Shown here: positions 58,071 through 64,000 of the stretch, one piece after another | How the letters are laid out: every line of letters begins with the position of its first letter | How positions within the stretch are numbered: position 1 is the first letter of the stretch | Assembly: GCF_024506395.1 (NCBI RefSeq) | Contig: NZ_JANIBO010000004.1 | Span: 1-64,000, forward strand | Origin: Cetobacterium sp. NK01 | GTDB lineage: Bacteria > Fusobacteriota > Fusobacteriia > Fusobacteriales > Fusobacteriaceae | Direction: 5' to 3' | DNA: 64,000 bases | The notes under the pieces: model-generated | Told to the model about the DNA's origin: nothing | The model's database searches: none | The model's input: only the letters and a program-made list of their open reading frames with translations | Translations under genes and position numbers: made by a program

Positions 58071-60086
58071 ATGTTAAATCAAGAGATTTTTAATGCTATG
58101 ACAATTAAATTAACTGCTAATGATATTCCTATGGAAATACCTAAAATTGATCCAAAAGTTAGAAGAGCTCCAAAAAGGGTAGTACATTTAGAAAAAGATG
58201 AAATAGCTTTAGCACTTAAAAATGCCTTAAGATATATTCCTGAAGAATTCCATGAAATGTTAGCTCCAGAATTTTTAGAAGAGTTAAAAACTCACGGTAG
58301 AATATACGGATATAGATTTAGACCTACAGGAAATATTCACGGAAAACCAATTTTTGAATATGAAGGAAAATGTACTGATGCAAAGGCAATTCAAGTTATG
58401 ATAGATAATAATTTAGATTTTGACATAGCTCTTTACCCATATGAACTTGTAACTTATGGTGAAACAGGACAAGTTTGTCAAAACTGGATGCAATATAGAT
58501 TAATTAAAAAATATCTTGAAAATATAACAATGGATCAAACTTTAGTTGTAGCTTCTGGACATCCAACAGGACTATTTAAATCTCATCCTTCAGCACCAAG
58601 AGTTATAATAACTAATGGACTTATGATTGGAGCTTTTGATGATTATGATAACTGGGCAAGAGGTGCAGCTCTTGGAGTAGCTAACTATGGTCAGATGACT
58701 GCAGGAGGATGGATGTACATTGGACCGCAAGGAATAGTTCATGGTACATATTCTACAATTTTAAACGCAGGAAGACTTTTCTGTGGCGTTCCTGCTGATG
58801 GAGATTTAGCGGGTAAATTATTTGTAACATCAGGACTTGGAGGAATGAGTGGTGCTCAAGGAAAGGCTACTGTTATAGCTAAAGGAGTTTCTATAATTGC
58901 AGAAGTTGATTTATCTAGAATTCAAACTAGATTAGAACAAGGTTGGATAAATAAATTTGTTACAACTCCTAAAGAAGCTTTTGATTTAGCTAAAGAAAAA
59001 ATGGATTCAAAAACTCCATATGCTATTGCTTATTTAGGAAATATAGTAGACTTATTAGAATATGCAGATACAAATAATGTTCATATAGATTTATTATCTG
59101 ATCAAACATCTTGTCATGCTGTTTATGACGGTGGATATTGTCCTGTTGGAATAACATTTGAAGAGAGAACAAGATTATTAGCAGAGGATAGAGAAACTTT
59201 TAGAAAATTGGTAGATGAAACTTTAAGAAGACATTACAATGTAATTAAAAATTTAACTAATAAAGGAGTTTATTTCTTTGATTATGGAAATAGTTTCTTA
59301 AAATCTATCTATGATATTGGAATTAAAGAGATATCAAAAAATGGAAGAGATGATAAAGGCGGTTTTATATTTCCATCATATGTTGAGGATATTTTAGGGC
59401 CAGAATTATTTGATTATGGTTATGGTCCATTTAGATGGGTTTGTTTGTCAGGAAAAAAAGAGGATCTTTTAAAAACTGATGCAGCAGCTCTTGAATTAGT
59501 TGATCCAAATAGAAGATACCAAGATAGAGATAATTATATGTGGATTAAAGATGCAGATGAAAATGGACTTGTTGTAGGAACACAAGCTAGAATATTTTAT
59601 CAAGATGCTATGAGCAGAACTCAAATAGCTTTAAAATTTAATGATATGGTTAGAAAAGGTGAAATAGGACCAGTTATGTTAGGACGTGACCATCATGATG
59701 TTTCAGGAACAGATTCACCATTTAGAGAAACATCAAATATAAAAGATGGAAGTAATATAATGGCTGATATGGCAACGCAATGTTTTGCAGGAAATGCTGC
59801 TAGAGGAATGACTATGATAGCTCTACATAATGGTGGAGGAGTAGGAATTGGGAAATCTATAAATGGTGGATTTGGAATGGTTTTAGATGGAAGTAAAAGA
59901 GTAGATGATATTTTAGCTCAAGCAATGCCATGGGATGTTATGGGAGGAGTAGCAAGAAGAGCATGGGCAAGAAATCCGCACTCAATTGAAACTGTTATGG
60001 AATTTAATAAAAATAATGAAGGAACAGATCATATAACTTTACCATATATTGTAGATGAAAATTTAATAGAAAAATTAGTAAAATAA
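58071..60086 (+). CDS. hutU: Urocanate hydratase, long form
   Basis: Converts urocanate to imidazolonepropionate using NAD as electrophile, 671 aa. This is longer than the ~555-residue proteobacterial enzyme and matches the long Firmicutes/Fusobacteria form. Motifs are LVVASGHPTGLFKSHP, GMSGAQGKATVIAKG, YLGNIVDLLEY, DQTSCHAVYDGGYCPVG, FFDYGNSFLKS and MLGRDHHDVSGTDSPFRE. The start follows GGAGG. hutI follows after 25 bases. Confidence 0.92.
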   Translation: MLNQEIFNAMTIKLTANDIPMEIPKIDPKVRRAPKRVVHLEKDEIALALKNALRYIPEEFHEMLAPEFLEELKTHGRIYGYRFRPTGNIHGKPIFEYEGKCTDAKAIQVMIDNNLDFDIALYPYELVTYGETGQVCQNWMQYRLIKKYLENITMDQTLVVASGHPTGLFKSHPSAPRVIITNGLMIGAFDDYDNWARGAALGVANYGQMTAGGWMYIGPQGIVHGTYSTILNAGRLFCGVPADGDLAGKLFVTSGLGGMSGAQGKATVIAKGVSIIAEVDLSRIQTRLEQGWINKFVTTPKEAFDLAKEKMDSKTPYAIAYLGNIVDLLEYADTNNVHIDLLSDQTSCHAVYDGGYCPVGITFEERTRLLAEDRETFRKLVDETLRRHYNVIKNLTNKGVYFFDYGNSFLKSIYDIGIKEISKNGRDDKGGFIFPSYVEDILGPELFDYGYGPFRWVCLSGKKEDLLKTDAAALELVDPNRRYQDRDNYMWIKDADENGLVVGTQARIFYQDAMSRTQIALKFNDMVRKGEIGPVMLGRDHHDVSGTDSPFRETSNIKDGSNIMADMATQCFAGNAARGMTMIALHNGGGVGIGKSINGGFGMVLDGSKRVDDILAQAMPWDVMGGVARRAWARNPHSIETVMEFNKNNEGTDHITLPYIVDENLIEKLVK

Positions 60087-60111
60087 AATTTAATAGATAA
60101 AGGAGTTAAAT

Positions 60112-61356
60112 ATGGTAAGTGATTTGCTAATTTATAATATAGGAACTTTAATAACTTCTAAAGAGATAGAATTATCTAATAAAAACCTTATGGAAAATAT
60201 TGAAATATTAACAGATGCATATGTGGCTATAAAAAACGGAACTATTCTTCTTTTAGGTGAAGGGCCCTATGATAAAAATATTATAGATAATAAAACAATT
60301 TTAATCGATGCAGAAAAATCTGTAGTCACTCCAGGTTTAATAGATTCGCATACCCATTTGGTTCATGGTGGTTCTAGAGAAAATGAAATGTTTTTAAAAG
60401 CTAAAGGTGCAACTTACATGGATATTTTAAATGCTGGTGGTGGAATCTTAAGCACTGTAAAGGCTACAAAAGAAGCTACAAAAGAGGAATTAGTTGAAAA
60501 AGCTAAAATTAGTTTAAAAAAAATGTTAGCCTTTGGTGTTACTACAATTGAAAGTAAAAGTGGGTACGGTTTAGATTTAGAAACAGAGATTAAACAGTTG
60601 GAAGTTAACAAAATTTTGGCTAATGAACAACCTATTGATATTGTTTCAACCTTTATGGGAGCTCATGCTATTCCAAAAGAATATAAAGGAAAGGAAGAAG
60701 ACTTTATCAAAAAAGTTATTAAAATGCTTCCTATAATAAAAGATAAAAATTTAGCGGAATTTTGTGATATATTTTGTGAGCATGGAATTTTTTCTATAGA
60801 ACAAAGTAGAAAAATTTTAAAAGAAGCAAAAAAATTTGGATTTAAATTAAAAATCCATGCTGATGAAATTGAAAGTATTGGAGGAGCTGAATTAGCAGGA
60901 GAGTTAGAAACTACATCTTCTGAGCATTTAATGGCTATTAGTGATGAAGGAATAATTGCTTTAAAAAATAACGGAGTCATTGCTAATATTCTTCCTGGAA
61001 CATCTTTTTATTTAAAAAAAGAATATGCTCCTGTAAGAAAAATGATCGATTACGGAGTTCAAATAGCTTTATCAACAGATTATAATCCTGGATCCTGTCC
61101 TACTGAAAATTTACAACTAATTATGCAAATAGCTGCTTTATACTTAAATATGTCTCCAATAGAAGTTATAAAAGCAGTTACCATAAATGGGGCAAAATCA
61201 TTAAATAAAGAGAAACAAATAGGTTCTATTGAAATTGGAAAAAAAGCTGATTTAGTTATTTTTAACTCTAAATCTCTGGAGTACATTCTTTATCATTTTG
61301 GTATTAATCATACAAAGATGGTTATAAAAAATGGTGATATTGTATATAATAATTAG
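60112..61356 (+). CDS. hutI: Imidazolonepropionase
   Basis: Zinc amidohydrolase that opens imidazolonepropionate to formiminoglutamate, 414 aa. Metal motifs are IDSHTHLVHGGSRENE, KIHADEIESIGG, the glutamate/histidine region SSEHLMAI, and LSTDYNPGSCPTENL. The C-terminal IGKKADLVIFN completes the composite domain. The start follows AAAGGAG, 25 bases after hutU. The next enzymes (formiminoglutamate cyclodeaminase or hydrolase) are not in the window. Confidence 0.93.
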   Translation: MVSDLLIYNIGTLITSKEIELSNKNLMENIEILTDAYVAIKNGTILLLGEGPYDKNIIDNKTILIDAEKSVVTPGLIDSHTHLVHGGSRENEMFLKAKGATYMDILNAGGGILSTVKATKEATKEELVEKAKISLKKMLAFGVTTIESKSGYGLDLETEIKQLEVNKILANEQPIDIVSTFMGAHAIPKEYKGKEEDFIKKVIKMLPIIKDKNLAEFCDIFCEHGIFSIEQSRKILKEAKKFGFKLKIHADEIESIGGAELAGELETTSSEHLMAISDEGIIALKNNGVIANILPGTSFYLKKEYAPVRKMIDYGVQIALSTDYNPGSCPTENLQLIMQIAALYLNMSPIEVIKAVTINGAKSLNKEKQIGSIEIGKKADLVIFNSKSLEYILYHFGINHTKMVIKNGDIVYNN

Positions 61357-61357
61357 T

Positions 61358-61400
61358 GAATCTCACCACCCTAAATAGAGGAAGAGATTTTCTAAAGAGT
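61358..61400. repeat. Solo IS200/IS605-type end relic
   Basis: CTCACCACCCTAAATAGAGG then AAGAGATTTT, directly after the hutI stop, resembles the hairpin end at 11232. No transposase remains are next to it. Confidence 0.4.
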
Positions 61401-61423
61401 TACAGAAAATTTTAGTTAAACCT

Positions 61424-61461
61424 TAAAAAAAACACGATTTTTAACTAATCGTGTTTTTTTA
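61424..61461. terminator. Bidirectional terminator
   Basis: AAAAAAACACGATT pairs with AATCGTGTTTTTTT, between hutI and the converging PTS gene. Confidence 0.85.
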
Positions 61462-61472
61462 TATTTAAATTT

Positions 61473-62957
61473 TTAATTTTTTAAAAGATTTTTTATATCT
61501 CCAGCAATAAATTGAGCTTTTGCTCCAAATATAACTTGAACTCCATATTTTCCTACTTTTATAGTTCCACTTGAACCTAACTTTTTAAAACCTGCTTCAT
61601 CTACTAATGAGGTATCTTTTACCTCTACTCTTAATCTTGTTATACAATAATCAATAGAGGTAATATTTTCATTTCCACCTAAATAATTTATAGCCATTGC
61701 AGCAATCTCTTTATCTGTAAAATTATCATTTTGGTTTTCTGAGTCGTTTATAACTTCTCTACCAGGTGTTTTTAAGTCAAACTTTCTTATTAGAAATCTA
61801 AATCCAAAATAATAACACATAGCCATAACAGTTCCAAAAACAAGAACCATTATATAATTTGTTTCATATCCTGAAAATGATGGCAATATTCCAAATGATA
61901 AGAAATCAATAAATCCTGCAGAGAATGACTTTGCTATATGCACATTTAATAAATACATCATCATATAAGATATTCCCGCAAAAATAGCATTAAAAAGATA
62001 AAGTACCGGTGCTACAAATATAAATGTAAATTCAATTGGTTCTGTTATTCCAGTTAAAAAACAAGTAAATGCTGCTGATAATAATATCCCTGCAACTAAT
62101 TTTTTATTCTTAGGAAGAGCTTCATGATACATCGCTAAACCTGCAGCTGGTAAAGCCATTAACATTAATGGATACTCTCCTTGTAAAAATTTTCCTGCAT
62201 TTTTATAACTTTCTGATGAAAAACTTTTTATTCCTTCCTCAAACATTTTAAACCAAATAGCTTGATCTCCATTAATAATATTTCCAGACTGTGTGGTATA
62301 TTCACCAAAGTTGAACCAATAAGGAGAATAAAAATATGATGTAATCCAGTAGGAATTAGTGCTCTTTCAGTAAATCCAAAGATAAAAGTTGATAATGCTT
62401 GATTTTCTCCATTTGCTAATTTAGATAGTAATCCAATCGTATTTTGAATTGGTTCCCAAACAAACGGAAACCCTAAACCTATTAGAAAAGCAAAAAGTGC
62501 TGTAATAATTGGCACAAATCTTTTCCTGAAAAAATCCTAAAAAATCAGGTAGTTTTATATTGAAAAATTTATTATACATTGTTGCAGCTAATACTCCAGA
62601 TATAAGTCCACTAAATATACCACTTTGTAAAGTTGGAATCCCCATAACACTAGCATAAGCTCCACCTTGAGAAGCCATTTCCGGAGTTACACCTGCAACA
62701 ATTCCAGCAGTTGAATTTATTATTAATATAGCTACAATTGAAGCTAGTGCTGCTATTCCAGACTCTCCGGCTAATCCTACAGCTGCTCCAACAGCAAATA
62801 ATAATGGTAGATTATCAAATAATATTCCACCGGCATTAGTCATTAACGGAAGATTTAATCGATCGCCAAAAGCCAATAGTATCCCAGCAGCTGGTAAAAT
62901 AGAGATGGGTAGCATCAATGCTTTTCCTATCTTTTGTAAATTAGAAAATATTTTCAT
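61473..62957 (-). pseudogene. PTS glucose/N-acetylglucosamine-type EIICB with two single-base indels
   Basis: A sugar phosphotransferase permease of ~495 codons split by frame changes. Frame 1 (62957-~62520) gives [26 protein letters not shown] through LPDFLGFF. The middle (~62520-62340) lies in another frame ([43 protein letters not shown]). The end (from ~62335) returns to frame 1 (YSPYWFNFGEYT by conceptual repair, MFEEGIKSF, FLTGITEPIEF). The EIIB domain has the phosphocysteine in DYCITRLRVEV. One extra T in a T-run near 62530 and one missing T near 62340 explain both shifts. No EIIA domain. Either a true pseudogene or consensus errors. GGGAGG precedes ATG 62957. Confidence 0.8.
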
Positions 62958-63016
62958 TTCATTTTCCTCCCTTTTATTAAACAATAAGTTTTTTTAAAAT
63001 ACACTTTACATTCACA

Positions 63017-63045
63017 ATAGTATATAATTTATATATTTTTGTCAA
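63017..63045 (-). promoter_or_regulatory. Promoter of the PTS gene
   Basis: TTGACA, a 17-bp spacer and TACTAT on the minus strand, followed by ATTGTGAATGT, which resembles the operator on the other side of the divergon. Confidence 0.55.
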
Positions 63046-63073
63046 GTTTTTTCGAAATTAAATGAGCCATATA

Positions 63074-63123
63074 TTGACAATATTTTAAAATAATAGTATT
63101 GTAATACTATATAATACAATATT
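63074..63123 (+). promoter_or_regulatory. Promoter and palindrome of the HTH gene
   Basis: TTGACA at 63074-63079 with TATTGT 17 bases later, overlapped by an inverted repeat in which TATTGTA and TACAATA flank ATACTATATAA (63097-63123). The palindrome covers the start region, as expected for autoregulation. Confidence 0.5.
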
Positions 63124-63142
63124 TATTAATCTTTGGAGGTTT

Positions 63143-63484
63143 ATGAAAAGTAACAATAATATCAATAAACTTAAAATTATTAAAATGTTTTTAGAAAATA
63201 AAAAAACTTTAAAAGAAATATCATATGAAGAGAATATTCCATATAGTACTTTAAAAAGATGGATAAAAAAATTTAGAGATGATGGAACAGAAGCGCTAAA
63301 TTTAAAAGAACGAAGTGATAAAAATTCCTTCCGAAAAGTCGACAATACTTTACTTGTAACTATTAGGAATTTTTACTTAGAAAATAAAAATAATTCTTTA
63401 CAAACAATTTATAATGACCTAAAAAATAATTTTAACTCTAATATAAGCTTTAATACATTTTATACAAATGTTAAATTTAGATGA
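63143..63484 (+). CDS. HTH protein, transposase-OrfA-like
   Basis: A 113-aa protein that starts behind GGAGG. A helix-turn-helix domain of the transposase/terminase type is clear: KLKIIKMFLENKKTLKEISYEENIPYSTLKRWIKKFRDDG, followed by a second helical domain (SFRKVDNTLLVTIRNFYLENKNNSLQTIYNDLKNNF). It resembles the DNA-binding N-terminal part of Mu- or IS481-like transposases. The stop overlaps the next ORF in the -1 frame. It is divergent from the PTS gene, so it may have been recruited as a regulator. Confidence 0.6.
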   Translation: MKSNNNINKLKIIKMFLENKKTLKEISYEENIPYSTLKRWIKKFRDDGTEALNLKERSDKNSFRKVDNTLLVTIRNFYLENKNNSLQTIYNDLKNNFNSNISFNTFYTNVKFR

Positions 63485-64000
63485 ATATTTAAAAAACAAA
63501 TCTAGTACTGAAATTAATAAAAATATAAAAAATGGGGATGTGTATATTTTAAAATCCTTTATATCTTATAATTTCATTGAAATTAACAATACAAAAAAAT
63601 TACCTATTATTTTTCTAATTTTCAATGCTTCTGATTTAGATATAATTGATTTTCATATTGAATTTTCACTTACTAATTCCCAAAATATATTAGCTTTTTT
63701 AAGAGAAAGTATTATTCTAGGACTTCTTAAATACAACGTAACTTATTTACCAAAAGAAATTTTAAATGACTCTAGTTTTAAACTATCTAATAATATAAAA
63801 AAACAAATTAATGATTCTTTATCTTTAAAAATTCATGATTTTACCCATGAAAATAAAGAAATTGAGAGATTTATAAATTTTTTGAATAGTGACATTGAAA
63901 AAAATTTAAAGAATAATATTACATATGAAAATCTCTATGATTTTTTGAGTAACTATTTAAAGGTTAATAAAAATTTGCCTACATTTATAGAAACTGAAGA
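63478..64000 (+). CDS. Integrase-core-like protein, continues past window end
   Basis: An open frame from ATG 63478 (overlapping the HTH gene) to the window end, at least 174 codons. The stretch KKLPIIFLIFNASDLDIIDFHIEFS, NSQNILAFLRESIILGLLKYN, then VTYLPKEILNDSSFK follows the strand-helix order of an rve/DDE core (compare the PxxxVxIDxxSRxIVGYxxS and LPxxIxxDNG patterns). The first catalytic Asp is not at its expected place (ISYNFIEI), and DNG is ND-SS. The fold seems kept and catalysis lost. With the HTH ORF it may be one protein made by frameshift, or a broken one. Confidence 0.45.

Noticed and set aside
63085-63345. Minus-strand 86-aa frame opposite the HTH gene
   Set aside because: It overlaps the promoter and the well-supported HTH gene and has no ribosome binding site.
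1-64000. CRISPR arrays, tRNA or rRNA genes
   Set aside because: No regularly spaced repeats, and no GC-rich cloverleaf or rRNA-like segments were seen on reading; a tRNAscan or Infernal run would settle this.

Overview
The window is AT-rich DNA with closely packed bacterial genes, strong AGGAGG-type ribosome binding sites, many ATG/GTG/TTG starts and short intergenic hairpin terminators. The gene content points to an anaerobic, amino-acid-fermenting member of the Fusobacteriota, perhaps Cetobacterium or a relative. The supporting genes are a long-form urocanate hydratase, an [FeFe]-hydrogenase/rubrerythrin fusion, an AGCS symporter under a lysine riboswitch, and IS200/IS605 relics. The genus is an inference from composition and gene families, not a measurement. 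No rRNA, tRNA or CRISPR array was seen.

The left end (1-4350) is a plasmid-type backbone: a MobA/MobL relaxase, a small ORF, a ParA ATPase and a candidate partner protein, with a perfect 20-bp palindrome between the last two. Together with a short tyrosine recombinase at 34.3 kb and two dif-like 28-bp sites (34920 and 48407), this suggests a large plasmid or secondary replicon, or an integrated element. The cargo is metabolic.

Region by region: 4.4-8.5 kb holds rlmF, then an AGCS amino acid symporter and lysA operon behind a lysine riboswitch. 8.5-11.3 kb holds a nitroreductase, ywbE, a LysE-type exporter and a decayed IS200/IS605 patch. 11.4-18.3 kb is a glutathione/oligopeptide-type ABC importer operon ending in an M81 peptidase. 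18.3-30 kb holds a cold-shock gene, two paralogous two-component systems, small exported proteins, a DUF5996 gene, a PAP2 phosphatase, the hydrogenase-rubredoxin-rubrerythrin fusion and a candidate noncoding RNA. 29.7-34.9 kb holds an OYE/nitroreductase pair with a divergent HxlR regulator, an AIM24 protein, an APC permease and the tyrosine recombinase. 35-43 kb is a two-way locus: murI and a YfcC-type transporter leftwards, and DUF3870, a second lysA, an M20 amidohydrolase, a cytosolic beta-lactamase-fold hydrolase and a D-aminoacylase rightwards. 43-51 kb holds a small HxlR/VOC locus, a calcium-type P-type ATPase, an Asp-rich exported protein and an attenuated SBP-alr operon. 50.7-52 kb is a degenerate TnpB element. 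52-61.4 kb has a second D-aminoacylase, a second M20 amidohydrolase, an AbgT transporter and the histidine utilisation genes hutH, hutU and hutI. 61.4-64 kb holds a PTS EIICB gene with two indels and a divergent transposase-like protein that runs off the window.

Taken together, the window looks like a kit for importing and breaking down amino acids, N-acyl and D-amino acids and peptides. It contains two lysA, two D-aminoacylases, two M20 enzymes, murI, alr, hut, and AGCS, APC, YfcC, AbgT and ABC transporters. Much of it appears controlled by RNA leaders. The least explained signals are a pair of near-identical 44-nt leader elements, each fused to a terminator, around the murI/lysA2 divergon; the two dif-like sites; and an internal start signal in the hydrogenase fusion.
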